Origin: an uncultured Alphaproteobacteria bacterium
GTDB taxonomy: Bacteria > Pseudomonadota > Alphaproteobacteria > Rickettsiales > CAIJLX01
Assembly: GCA_903821695.1 (NCBI GenBank)
Contig: CAIJLX010000108.1
Span: forward strand, 1-33,001
Direction of reading: 5' to 3'
Length of the DNA: 33,001 nt
In this document: positions 22,069-29,810 of the stretch, piece after piece
Numbering within the stretch: the first letter of the stretch is position 1
Layout: each line of letters begins with the position of its first letter
The notes under the pieces: generated by a model
Database searches by the model: none
Seen by the model: the letters and a program-made list of their open reading frames with translations, nothing else
What the model was told of the DNA's origin: nothing
Position numbers and translations under genes: made by a program

Positions 22069-25000
22069 CTTCGACTCCTGATAATAAGGTGACGTTGCCG
22101 CCCATGGCGGTGGTGTTGGTGGTGGTCGCGATTTCAGTGATGAAGCGCATGAGATAATTTGGCCCGCCCGCTTTGAAGCCCGTGCCGGAAAGTTTGTGTC
22201 CGCCGAATGGTTGTTGGCCGACGACGGCGCCTGTCATGCTGCGGTTGACGTAAATATTTCCGACATCGACATTATTCACGATGTGATTGATGCGTGAATC
22301 AAGCCGGCTGTGGAAGCCGAAGGTGAGGGCGTAATCGGTAGCGTTGATTTCCTTAATCACCGCATCGATGTTTTTCCAATCATAACGAATGATATGCAGC
22401 ACCGGGCCGAACACTTCGCCCTGCAATTCCTTGATCGAATGCAGCTCAATCACTGTCGGCGAAACATAACAGCCTTTGCGTGCGGCAAGCGACGGCACCG
22501 GCACTTGGAACACCACTTGCACACGATGTTTCTCGATATGGTCATTAATTTTTTTCTGCGCTTCGGGGTTGATGACGCTCGCGATATCCGTATCCAAATC
22601 TTCCGGGAAACCGATATGCAATTGTTCCGCCGCACCTTTGAGCAGCAGCAAAATATCGGTCGCAATAACATGCGGAATATAAAGCACTCGCAATGCGGAA
22701 CAACGTTGTCCACTTGAGCCAAAAGCAGAAAGCAAAATATCATCGACGGCTTGTTCGGGCAGTGCACTGCTGTCGATAATCATCGCATTCTGACCACCGG
22801 TTTCGGCGATGAATGGGATGATGCCGTTGGTACGTTTACTTAAATCCATATTGATACGGAGTGCGGTTTCGGAGGAGCCGGTGAATACGATGCCGGAGAT
22901 TTTTGGCTCGTTCACCAAACGCTGACCAACCGTGCGGCCGGAGCCGGGAAGAAGCTGCAGCGCATAAGGCGGAATGCCGGCTTGCAGCAAAATTTTGGTC
23001 ATGAACCCGGCGATGAGTGGTGTTTGCTCGGCGGGTTTGGCAACGACCGTGTTGCCAGCAACTAATGCGGCGGCGATTTGGCCGGTGAAAATCGCGAGTG
23101 GGAAATTCCATGGGCTGATGCAGAGGAAAATGCCACGGCCACGTAAGATGAGTTTGTTTTTTTCGCCGGCGATGCTGGGCAATGTTATTGGCTCTAATGT
23201 ACGGCGGGCGAGGGCGGCGTAATAACGCAGGAAATCGACTGTTTCGCGGATTTCGGAGATGGCATCTTTGAGTGTTTTGCCGGCTTCATAGACTAATAAC
23301 GCAATCGCTTCGGATTGTTTTTGCTCGAGCAAATAGGCCGCTCGTTCGAGCGCAAGCGCACGCATTTTAACGTCGCTTTGGCTCCAAGGTTTGAAACCAT
23401 TTTCGGCAAGGGTGATCGCTTTCATCACTTCCATTTCCGTCGCATAATGGCAGGTGCCGCTAGTCGAATGAATGTTCGAAGGCGAGGAAATATGCGCCGT
23501 TTCGCCGGTTGGCGTTGCTTGGCCATTGATGATCGGCATTGCCTGCCAATGAACGGTGCTGAATGGTGCCAGTTCTTTTTTTAATTCGTTGAGTTGGTAT
23601 AAATTTCCAATCTCTGGGCCGGAAGAATTTTGTCGCTCTTGGCCATAAATATGAGCGGGCAATGGTAATGCATGGTGCGTTTGCGCAACGGGGAAGCGCA
23701 GCAATTCTTGATCGCTCACATCGCTCGCTAGTTGTTTGAGGAACGAGCTGTTGGCGCCATTTTCTAACAGACGGCGGATGAGGTATGGCAGCAATGTGGA
23801 GTGCGTTCCGACGGGTGCATAAATGCGGCAGAGATAATCTTCTTTAAGCACTGCAAAAAGCCTGTCGCCCATGCCGTGGAGTTTTTGGAATTCGAAACGG
23901 TTTCGAGGTGTCGCGTATCGCAAAATCGCTGCGATGCTGTGCGCATTATGGGTAGCGAATTGTGGGTAAATATAATCCGAGCTATCCAACATTTTAATGG
24001 CGCAGGCGAGATAGGAAATATCGGTGTTCGATTTATGCGTGAATACCGGATAATCGCTTAAACCCGCCGCCTGTGCATGTTTAATTTCGCTGTCCCAATA
24101 AGCGCCTTTAACGAGACGAATTGGGAATCGCCGCCCCGTTTCTTTGGCAAGTTCGACGAGGTAATCAAGCGCATAATAGGCACGTTTTTGATAGGCTTGC
24201 AGGGCAAGGCCAATGCCATCAAAACCGGCCAATGCAGGTTCGGTGACTAATAATTCGAAAAGTTCAAAAGTGAGATCGAAGCGGTTTGATTCTTCTGCAT
24301 CAATGGTCAGCAGAATATTATTTTCCTTCGCCGTGATCGCGAGTTTGCGTAGGCGTGGAAACAGTTGTGCCATTACTTGCTTGCGGTGGGTGAGTTCGAA
24401 ACGTGGATGCAATGCGGAAAGTTTGATCGAGACGCTATTGCGATAACCAAACCAATTATCCGGTCGTTTTGGTTCTTCGGCGGCGGAGGTCTGAATTATT
24501 TTTAAATAACGTGTGTAATAATTATCTGCCTGGGCTGATGTTTTCGCCGCTTCGCCCAGCATATCGAACGAATAGAGATATTGGTTTTTGCTTTTGGCGA
24601 CCAGCATTGCTTTCGGAATATTTTCGCCGATCACGAAACCATTGCCTAATAACACGCCCATATTTTTTAGCGTTTTATGCACGACTGGTGTGCCGAGTTC
24701 TTTCATCTTCCGCTGAATCGCATTGGGTGTTGAGGCGCCGATAATTTGATGCGCAAATTTCAACCCGGCATCCGCCATATGGTTAATGATGTGGGATTTG
24801 GCGGTGCTTTCTTCCTGCCAGCACGGGTTCGATAAAATTTCTTCGATCAACGCCGCCGCCGTTTCATCATCCGGAATGCGTGGCAATGCTTCCATCATCC
24901 GCATGAGTTCCAGCCCCTGCGCCGAATCGAGCGAGAAATGTTGCATCAATTGTTCTAATGCGGAGGGCTTCGTCGCTTTCGCACGTTGCAGCAAGAAGGC

Positions 25001-25138
25001 GGCATCTGAAAAAATCGTGGGCTGGCGGTTTTGGAGTACTTGGGTTGCCTCAACCAACGGCACCATGGCTTCCGCTTCGGGCAGCATCGCTTTTCCGCTT
25101 AACCAGACTCGCAACTCTTTCAGGCTTTGCATACGCAT
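22058..25138 (-). CDS. putA: Bifunctional proline dehydrogenase / P5C dehydrogenase
   Basis: PutA oxidises proline to pyrroline-5-carboxylate (FAD) and then to glutamate (NAD), sending electrons to the quinone pool. The PRODH barrel lies about 150-470, with NSVSIKLSALHPRFE, DAEESNRFDLTFELFE, RLVKGAYWDSEIKHAQ, FEFQKLHGMGDRLF and APVGTHSTLLPYLIRRLLENGANSSF. The aldehyde dehydrogenase domain (about 540-1010) has SPWNFPLAIFTGQIAAALVAGN, FTGSSETA, the Glu in ETGGQNAMI and catalytic Cys in GQRCSALR, and ends VVGQQPFGGHKLSGTGFKAGGP. At about 1026 residues it lacks the N-terminal ribbon-helix-helix repressor domain, as is usual in this class. Start ATG 25138 or 25132. Divergent from xthA with only 24 bases between, so promoters must overlap coding sequence. 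Confidence 0.95.
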   Translation of the reverse strand: MRMQSLKELRVWLSGKAMLPEAEAMVPLVEATQVLQNRQPTIFSDAAFLLQRAKATKPSALEQLMQHFSLDSAQGLELMRMMEALPRIPDDETAAALIEEILSNPCWQEESTAKSHIINHMADAGLKFAHQIIGASTPNAIQRKMKELGTPVVHKTLKNMGVLLGNGFVIGENIPKAMLVAKSKNQYLYSFDMLGEAAKTSAQADNYYTRYLKIIQTSAAEEPKRPDNWFGYRNSVSIKLSALHPRFELTHRKQVMAQLFPRLRKLAITAKENNILLTIDAEESNRFDLTFELFELLVTEPALAGFDGIGLALQAYQKRAYYALDYLVELAKETGRRFPIRLVKGAYWDSEIKHAQAAGLSDYPVFTHKSNTDISYLACAIKMLDSSDYIYPQFATHNAHSIAAILRYATPRNRFEFQKLHGMGDRLFAVLKEDYLCRIYAPVGTHSTLLPYLIRRLLENGANSSFLKQLASDVSDQELLRFPVAQTHHALPLPAHIYGQERQNSSGPEIGNLYQLNELKKELAPFSTVHWQAMPIINGQATPTGETAHISSPSNIHSTSGTCHYATEMEVMKAITLAENGFKPWSQSDVKMRALALERAAYLLEQKQSEAIALLVYEAGKTLKDAISEIRETVDFLRYYAALARRTLEPITLPSIAGEKNKLILRGRGIFLCISPWNFPLAIFTGQIAAALVAGNTVVAKPAEQTPLIAGFMTKILLQAGIPPYALQLLPGSGRTVGQRLVNEPKISGIVFTGSSETALRINMDLSKRTNGIIPFIAETGGQNAMIIDSSALPEQAVDDILLSAFGSSGQRCSALRVLYIPHVIATDILLLLKGAAEQLHIGFPEDLDTDIASVINPEAQKKINDHIEKHRVQVVFQVPVPSLAARKGCYVSPTVIELHSIKELQGEVFGPVLHIIRYDWKNIDAVIKEINATDYALTFGFHSRLDSRINHIVNNVDVGNIYVNRSMTGAVVGQQPFGGHKLSGTGFKAGGPNYLMRFITEIATTTNTTAMGGNVTLLSGVEDGI

Positions 25139-25162
25139 GGGATCAGTGTATGTCGTATTTTT

Positions 25163-25954
25163 ATGAAAATCGCCACATGGAATATCAATTCGGTACGGTT
25201 GCGGATTAACAATGTCGTGCGGTTTCTGGAGGTGGAGCAGCCGGATGTACTGTGCTTGCAGGAAACCAAGGCGCAGGATCATGATTTCCCGATCACGGCT
25301 CTGCATGCGGCAGGCTATACGCATACGATTTTTAGTGGCGAAAAATCCTATAACGGTGTCGCACTGATTTCGCGGGTGCCGTTAAAAAACGTGCAGAAAA
25401 ACGAATTTGCGGGCAAGCAGGATAAACGCCACATCTCGGCGGAATTGCCGGGCGGGGCGGTGTTGCATAATTTTTATGTGCCGGCGGGTGGTGATATTCC
25501 TGATCGCAACCAAAATGAGAAATTCGGTCATAAATTGGATTTTGTCGATGGGATGCGGGGGTGGTTTGGCAAGCATGCCAGCAAAAAGGCACCGATGATT
25601 TTGGTGGGCGATTTGAATATTGCGCCGTTGGAGCATGATGTCTGGTCGCATAAGCAATTGCTCGATGTGGTGAGCCACACGCCAATTGAGGTCGAAAAAC
25701 TGACCAGTTTGCAGGAACATTTGGGCTGGGTAGATGCCAGCCGCCATTTCGTGCCACACAGCGAAAAACTCTATAGTTGGTGGAGCTATCGCAACCAGGA
25801 TTGGAAAAAATCCGATCGTGGGCGGCGGCTCGATCATATTTGGGTAACAGAACCCTTGCAAAAAGGCCTCAGCAAAAGCACAATACTTAAGGAAATGCGT
25901 GATTGGGAGCAGCCTTCCGATCACGTGCCTGTCGTATTGGAGATTGCTGTTTGA
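25163..25954 (+). CDS. xthA: Exodeoxyribonuclease III
   Basis: An AP endonuclease and 3' exonuclease of base-excision repair. MKIATWNINSVRLR starts the protein, with metal ligand Asn in WNINS, Glu in LCLQETKA, the HNFYVPAGGD block, GDLNIAP (catalytic Asp/Asn), and SDHVPVVLEI (His). The RRLDHIWVT segment before the end is also typical. Length is 263 residues, as expected. Reading could begin further upstream at 25127, but this overlaps putA and adds nothing family-like. Its TGA overlaps the TTG start of the next gene by two bases. Confidence 0.94.
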   Translation: MKIATWNINSVRLRINNVVRFLEVEQPDVLCLQETKAQDHDFPITALHAAGYTHTIFSGEKSYNGVALISRVPLKNVQKNEFAGKQDKRHISAELPGGAVLHNFYVPAGGDIPDRNQNEKFGHKLDFVDGMRGWFGKHASKKAPMILVGDLNIAPLEHDVWSHKQLLDVVSHTPIEVEKLTSLQEHLGWVDASRHFVPHSEKLYSWWSYRNQDWKKSDRGRRLDHIWVTEPLQKGLSKSTILKEMRDWEQPSDHVPVVLEIAV

Positions 25955-26922
25955 AGTTAGTATCGTTCATCGCCTCATTATTCTTTGCATCCTCGGCTTT
26001 CGCTTTCCAAGTAGCGTTCCCATTGGATTGCCAATTGGGCGTGAATTGCTTCGTGCAGAATTATGTCGATGTGGACCCAACGCCAGAGTGGAAAGATTTC
26101 GCCTGTGGCAAAATGGCCTATGACAAACATGATGGCACCGATATCCGCCTGCGTAATTTTGTGGATATGGAAAACGGAGTCGGTGTGCTGGCCGCGGCTG
26201 ATGGTACCATTCGCGGAGTGCGGGATGAAATTCAAGATATTGGCATGGAAAAGCCCGATCTCATTAAGAATAAAGAATGCGGCAATGGCGTGATTATTGA
26301 TCACGAGGGCGGCTGGCAAACGCAATATTGCCACATGAAAAAAGGCTCGCTCAGGGTGTTTAAGGGCCAGCAAGTTAAAGTTGGCGATGTGCTAGGGCAG
26401 GTGGGTTATTCCGGGCAAAGCGTATTCCCACATCTGCACCTCACCGTGCGCCATAATGGCAAAGTGGTTGATCCGTTCACGAATGAGCCAGTGGGCAATG
26501 GCGTGTGCAATGCAAATGCACAAGGCAGCATTTGGGATCCGAAAGCTGGTATGCGTTATATCCCCACTGCGTTGCTCGGTGCCGGTTTTACCACCCAAAC
26601 GCCGGATGCGGATGGCGTTCGCCGCGGCAAATTTAATGAAACCACCATGGCCAAAGATGCACCATTTCTCATTGTCTGGACCGATATCATGGGCATTCAG
26701 GAAGGCGACATGCTGCAATTCCGTATGACCACCCCAACCGGCGCAACCTTCGTTTCCAAAGACGAAGCCTTCGCTAACCAAAAAGTGCTGCAATTCAATT
26801 TCGTCGGCAGCAAACGCATAGGCGCCAACTGGCTCCCCGGCACCTACACCGGCAGCGTAGCCCTCATCCGCAACGGCCAAGAACTCTTTAGGCAGGCATT
26901 GGGGATTAAGGTGAATCCGTAA
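25951..26922 (+). CDS. Secreted M23-family metallopeptidase (TTG start)
   Basis: An LytM/M23 peptidase of the kind that cuts peptidoglycan cross-links. TTG 25951 has GGAGA 7-11 bases upstream and begins a textbook signal peptide (KLVSFIASLFFASSAFAF); its frame overlaps the xthA stop as TTGA. The zinc set is present: H-x-x-x-D in KHDGTDIRL (about residue 55), and HLHLTVRHNG (about 155-164); between them lie GNGVIIDHEGGWQTQYCHM and QVKVGDVLGQVGYSGQS. After about 190 comes a C-terminal domain of beta character (TTPTGATFVSKDEAF...GSVALIRNGQELFRQALGIKV) of unknown role. Cysteines in the N-terminal region (DCQLGVNC, FACGK, KECGNG) may be disulfides. Confidence 0.87.
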   Translation: MKLVSFIASLFFASSAFAFQVAFPLDCQLGVNCFVQNYVDVDPTPEWKDFACGKMAYDKHDGTDIRLRNFVDMENGVGVLAAADGTIRGVRDEIQDIGMEKPDLIKNKECGNGVIIDHEGGWQTQYCHMKKGSLRVFKGQQVKVGDVLGQVGYSGQSVFPHLHLTVRHNGKVVDPFTNEPVGNGVCNANAQGSIWDPKAGMRYIPTALLGAGFTTQTPDADGVRRGKFNETTMAKDAPFLIVWTDIMGIQEGDMLQFRMTTPTGATFVSKDEAFANQKVLQFNFVGSKRIGANWLPGTYTGSVALIRNGQELFRQALGIKVNP

Positions 26923-26930
26923 ATCCACCC

Positions 26931-26997
26931 CGTCATTTCGAACGCAGTGAGAAATCTGAAGCACATCCACAGATTTCGCACTGCGTTCGAAATGACG
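26931..26997. repeat. 28-bp inverted repeat between the M23 gene and the 105-aa gene
   Basis: Arms 26931-26958 and 26970-26997 are inverted copies with one mismatch and an 11-base loop. The outer core is CGTCATTTCGAACGCAGTG. The stem is long enough to be a MITE-like or REP-like mobile palindrome, and in RNA it would be a very stable hairpin, working as a terminator or processing site although no T-run follows. It differs from the 13664/29728 family. The remaining bases to 27183 show weak promoter-like boxes only (for example TAAAAT at 27089). Confidence 0.8.
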
Positions 26998-27183
26998 GCT
27001 TATTTAAGATGTTGAAATAAAAGACTTTTATTGAAGATTGTCATAAAAAATTCACAAATCTCTAGTTCGTTTAGCCGCTAATTCATTGTAAAATCAAAGA
27101 GTCGATTCGTGCACCTGTCTCATGTTGAGCAGGGCATTTTGTGGGTAGGTATGGAAGCCTGCCTGTATTTCCTAGGTGCCGCA

Positions 27184-27198
27184 GATCAATGATTGATC
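27184..27198. promoter_or_regulatory. Perfect palindrome ahead of the 105-aa gene
   Basis: GATCAAT-G-ATTGATC is a perfect 15-base palindrome ending nine bases before the AGGAGGT ribosome site. Position in the leader and symmetry suggest an operator for a dimeric repressor; in mRNA it could be a small hairpin close to the ribosome site. No regulator is implied by the sequence. Confidence 0.5.
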
Positions 27199-27218
27199 GG
27201 GTGGGGCAGGAGGTAATG

Positions 27219-27536
27219 ATGAAGCAAGAAATTGTGCAGAAGATTAAGGGTGTGAAGTTGCAGATGCTTGTAGTTCTGTTTGAACAGAGAAAAAAAAGAT
27301 GCAATGGACAAGAAGAGCAGCGTAAATTCTTTCAGGCGCTCGGCATGATCACTGGGTTCTGTTACAGCCGGTGCACCAGCAGCGAAGACGTCGATGAGCT
27401 GGCAAAATTGGTGATGAACGAAAAAATTACGGTATCAGAGCTGGCTGAGATGATGGAAAAAAGTCAACATTTAGGCTTCGTAAATCTTTTCAACCTAACA
27501 ACCCAGGTCAAAAAATTCTTACGTGAGAAGGTCTAA
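27219..27536 (+). CDS. Hypothetical helical protein (105 aa)
   Basis: I do not recognise this protein. It is basic in the first half (MKQEIVQKIKGVKLQM...FEQRKKRC) and mainly helical throughout, ending in a Lys-rich segment (TTQVKKFLREKV). Three cysteines lie near the middle (KRC, FCYSRC). ATG 27219 stands four bases after AGGAGGT, and ATG 27216 only one base after it, so 27219 is preferred. The gene is a single transcription unit: palindrome at 27184, gene, then a terminator at 27566. Confidence 0.6.
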   Translation: MKQEIVQKIKGVKLQMLVVLFEQRKKRCNGQEEQRKFFQALGMITGFCYSRCTSSEDVDELAKLVMNEKITVSELAEMMEKSQHLGFVNLFNLTTQVKKFLREKV

Positions 27537-27565
27537 TCCTCGAAAAGATTTTTCTAGGAAGTCGA

Positions 27566-27601
27566 GCCCCGCACCATTTGGTGACGGGGTTCTTCTTTTT
27601 T
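27566..27601 (+). terminator. Rho-independent terminator
   Basis: CCCCG-CACC pairs with GGTG-A-CGGGG around an ATTT loop (27567-27589), one bulged A, followed by TTCTTCTTTTTT. It ends the unit carrying the 105-residue gene. The DUF4167 gene, on the other strand, ends at 27613, so its transcription would run into the reverse copy. Confidence 0.85.
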
Positions 27602-27612
27602 GTGGCTAATGA

Positions 27613-28113
27613 TTAATTACTAGCAGCCGCCTGATACGACTCTTCCGGAGCAGAAGGTGCTGCTGGTGCAGCTTGGTTTGCAGCGTTTTCAGTTTGTTCT
27701 GAACCGGCCTGAGCATCGGCGTTGTTTTCGTTATTCTCGACCGGGCGGGGCTGTGGTACTGGGCGGGATTCGTTATAGGCATTTAGGATGCGGTTATAAT
27801 GTTCGGTGTGTTGTAGGCAATATTCGGCATATACCCGATCACCGCCCGTTTGCGCATCGCGAGCCATGGATTGATATTTATCGCGCATGGTGCTCGCACG
27901 TTGTGCCGCACGTGAATCAATCACGATATCGAGTTCCGGGTGGCGGGCGTGGCTATTATTGCTGCCGCCGGTGTTAAAGGAATGATTGCTACCGCTATTG
28001 TTGTTGGAACCGCGACGGAAATCCTGACGGCCACCTCCACCATTATTGTTCTTTTTATAGTTATTATTGTTGCGGCGTGGGCGGAAAGGTTGGCCGGAAG
28101 TAACGTTGTTCAT
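27613..28113 (-). CDS. DUF4167 domain protein
   Basis: The 166-residue protein matches the DUF4167 family: an Asn/Arg/Gly-rich low-complexity N-terminus (PRRNNNNYKKNNNGGGG then RRGSNNNSG) followed by the conserved core RAAQRASTMRDKYQSMARDAQTGGDRVYAEYCLQHTEHYNRI, and a Pro/Ala/Glu-rich tail. Members are found in alphaproteobacteria next to prmC; the arginine-rich, disordered N-terminus suggests RNA or ribosome binding, but function is unproven. It follows prmC by 20 bases on the same strand and probably shares its transcript. Confidence 0.9.
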   Translation of the reverse strand: MNNVTSGQPFRPRRNNNNYKKNNNGGGGRQDFRRGSNNNSGSNHSFNTGGSNNSHARHPELDIVIDSRAAQRASTMRDKYQSMARDAQTGGDRVYAEYCLQHTEHYNRILNAYNESRPVPQPRPVENNENNADAQAGSEQTENAANQAAPAAPSAPEESYQAAASN

Positions 28114-28133
28114 GAAATCCTCTTGGTTAAAAC

Positions 28134-28961
28134 TTACGACCGTTGCGCGATGACGCAGCGGTCAATTCCCTGGTAATCTTTTGCGATGGAAAAATTCTCT
28201 AATTTCTGTTCACTCATTAACTGTTGAACGGCGAGCGCCTGTGCTTCACCTACCTCGAAAACGACCCACCCGCCTGACCGCAGAAACAAAGGCACCTGCG
28301 AAGCCAAAAGCCGGTAAGCATCCAACCCATCAACCCCGCCATCGAGAGCCAGTTTTGGCTCAAACATCGCAACTTCAGGCTCCAGGCCGGAAATCACCGA
28401 TGATTCGATATAAGGAGGGTTGGAAACAATCAGGTCAAACTGACCCAAAAGCCCGTCACACCAAGAGCCTAGCAGGAATTCAGCCCTGCTGGCAAGCCCT
28501 AAATTTCGAGCATTTTCCGTTGCAATTTCAATAGTTTGCGGTGAAATATCGACCCCTATACCCGTCGCATGGGGCAGTTCCGACAATAAACTGAGCAGAA
28601 TCGCCCCGCTGCCCGTGCCCAAATCCAGAATTTTAAGCGGCCCTGAGCGATGCATCACCCGCAACGCCGCCTGTACCAGAATTTCCGTATCCGGTCGTGG
28701 GCACAACACCGCTGAAGAAACCTTGAAATCCAAGCTCCAAAACTCCTTCGAGCCCACGATATAAGCCATCGGCTCGCGCTTTAAACGGCGCGAAAGCAAC
28801 GCCTGAAACTCCCGTTCCTGCGCCTCATTTAAGCCATTATCATGGCTCGTCAGCAATTTAACCCGCGTAATCCCCAACACATGCGCCAACAACAACTCCG
28901 CATCCAGTTTAGGCGACTCACTACCAGCATTCTCCAACGCCGAGATGGCTTCTTTTAGCAT
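28134..28961 (-). CDS. prmC: Peptide chain release factor N5-glutamine methyltransferase
   Basis: PrmC methylates the glutamine of the GGQ motif in release factors 1 and 2 using SAM, and its target prfA is nearby. The 275-residue protein shows LCPRPDTEILV (about 87-97), ILDLGTGSGAILLSLL (SAM motif I, 111-126), VDIS and NPPYIES (181-187), all typical of HemK/PrmC. ATG 28961 is chosen; TTG 28982 would add seven residues (LYTPPP-like) without better signals. Upstream toward prfA a toxin-antitoxin pair on the opposite strand interrupts the usual prfA-prmC contact, so prmC probably has its own promoter now. Confidence 0.95.
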   Translation of the reverse strand: MLKEAISALENAGSESPKLDAELLLAHVLGITRVKLLTSHDNGLNEAQEREFQALLSRRLKREPMAYIVGSKEFWSLDFKVSSAVLCPRPDTEILVQAALRVMHRSGPLKILDLGTGSGAILLSLLSELPHATGIGVDISPQTIEIATENARNLGLASRAEFLLGSWCDGLLGQFDLIVSNPPYIESSVISGLEPEVAMFEPKLALDGGVDGLDAYRLLASQVPLFLRSGGWVVFEVGEAQALAVQQLMSEQKLENFSIAKDYQGIDRCVIAQRS

Positions 28962-29004
28962 AGGGGGAGGGGTATACAGCAACCGGGCAGGGCTGTCATT
29001 AAAT

Positions 29005-29057
29005 TGTCAGCTATGATGGGCTGGTTGAATAATTGACATAAGAGATAGTTTGTGTCA
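29005..29057. promoter_or_regulatory. Repeated TGTCA/TGACA sites upstream of the toxin-antitoxin genes
   Basis: TGTCA occurs at 29005-29009 and 29053-29057, TGACA at 29034-29038, and another TGTCA at 28994. TGACA-N14-TGTCA (29034-29057) is an inverted pair right before the antitoxin ATG. TTGACA at 29033 could also serve as a -35 box. AbrB-type antitoxins usually bind such repeats at their own promoters, so autoregulation is likely but inferred. Confidence 0.4.
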
Positions 29058-29067
29058 CATTAAATTT

Positions 29068-29331
29068 ATGAACCATAATGAAATAAATGTCACGATTGCA
29101 AAAAATGGCAGAATGGTTATTCCTGCCAAATTCCGTAAAGCGCTAGGGTTGGAAGAAGGGGGCAATGTCACGGTTTCTTTAAAAGGTGACACCATCGCCA
29201 TTCAGAGCAAAATGGCCCGCCTCAAAGCAGCGCAGGAATATGTTGCGAAGCATTTCGGTCATAAAAAAGACTCAATAGTAGATGATTTCCTGGCCGACAA
29301 AAGGGCCGAGGCAAAGCGCGAATGGAAGTAA
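29068..29331 (+). CDS. AbrB/SpoVT-type antitoxin
   Basis: The 87-residue protein has the swapped-hairpin DNA-binding fold of AbrB: NVTIAKNGRMVIPAKFRKALGLEEGGNVTVSLKGDTIAIQS in its first half. The C-terminal part (about 48-87, KAAQEYVAKHFGHKKDSIVDDFLADKR) is helical and charged and would wrap the toxin. ATG 29068 is preferred; TTG 29050 adds six residues. It overlaps the PIN-domain toxin by ten bases. Together they form a VapBC-like module (type II toxin-antitoxin). Confidence 0.85.
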   Translation: MNHNEINVTIAKNGRMVIPAKFRKALGLEEGGNVTVSLKGDTIAIQSKMARLKAAQEYVAKHFGHKKDSIVDDFLADKRAEAKREWK

Positions 29332-29717
29332 AAGAACAGCGCTATGTTCTTGATAGCTCGGCCATCATTGCGTTATTGAAGGGTGAGTCTGGCATCGCTA
29401 CTATTACCAAATATCGAGGCGACTATCTCATTTCGAGTGTTATTTTTGCTGAAGCAGCGGCATGGTTTGTGTTTTCCGGTGTTTCAAGATTAGAAGCGGA
29501 ACGTCTGGTTCGCTCAGCAGTAGATGAAATAGCTCCTTTTGAGGAAGAAGATGTAGCATCACTGCTGAAATTTGCCGCTGCTGCTAGAGAGCACGGCCTA
29601 TCCCTAGCCGATATGGTCTGTCTGTCCCTTGCTATCAAAGAAAAAATCCCGGTGATTACGAGCGATAAAGCTTGGAAAAAACTGAAATTACCCGTTGAGG
29701 TTATAGTTTTCCGTTAG
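29322..29717 (+). CDS. PIN-domain toxin (VapC-like)
   Basis: A 131-residue PIN-domain ribonuclease with all four acidic residues in place: Asp11 (VLDSSAII), Glu44 (IFAEAAAW), Asp97 (LADMVC) and Asp115 (ITSDKAW). VapC toxins cut RNA such as initiator tRNA or the sarcin-ricin loop to stop growth when their antitoxin is lost; the actual target here is unknown. It overlaps the AbrB-type gene by ten bases, and its stop lies 94 bases from the convergent prfA stop, with a palindromic repeat between. Confidence 0.88.
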   Translation: MEVKEQRYVLDSSAIIALLKGESGIATITKYRGDYLISSVIFAEAAAWFVFSGVSRLEAERLVRSAVDEIAPFEEEDVASLLKFAAAAREHGLSLADMVCLSLAIKEKIPVITSDKAWKKLKLPVEVIVFR

Positions 29718-29727
29718 AGTTTTAATT

Positions 29728-29801
29728 TGTCATCCTCGGCCTTGAGCCGAGGATCCATCTCGTTTTATAGATGGATCCTCTGGTCAAGCCAGAGAATGAC
29801 A
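29728..29801. repeat. Palindromic intergenic repeat, copy 2
   Basis: This 74-base element has the same order as 13664-13738: TCCTCGGC/GCCGAGGA hairpin, CCATC...GATGG pairing and CCTCTGG/CCAGAG hairpin, with outer TGTCAT/ATGACA. Compared with copy 1, the left stem changes TC pairs on both sides together (TTCTCGG/CCGAGAA to TCCTCGG/CCGAGGA), while the right stem here has an unmatched GAAT for GGAT. It lies between the convergent vapC-like and prfA genes and could end both transcripts. Confidence 0.85.
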
Positions 29802-29810
29802 AGTTTGGAG

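Noticed and set aside
27613-28113. Asn/Gly-rich repeats seen as possible tandem repeats
   Set aside because: They are the normal low-complexity N-terminus of DUF4167 proteins.
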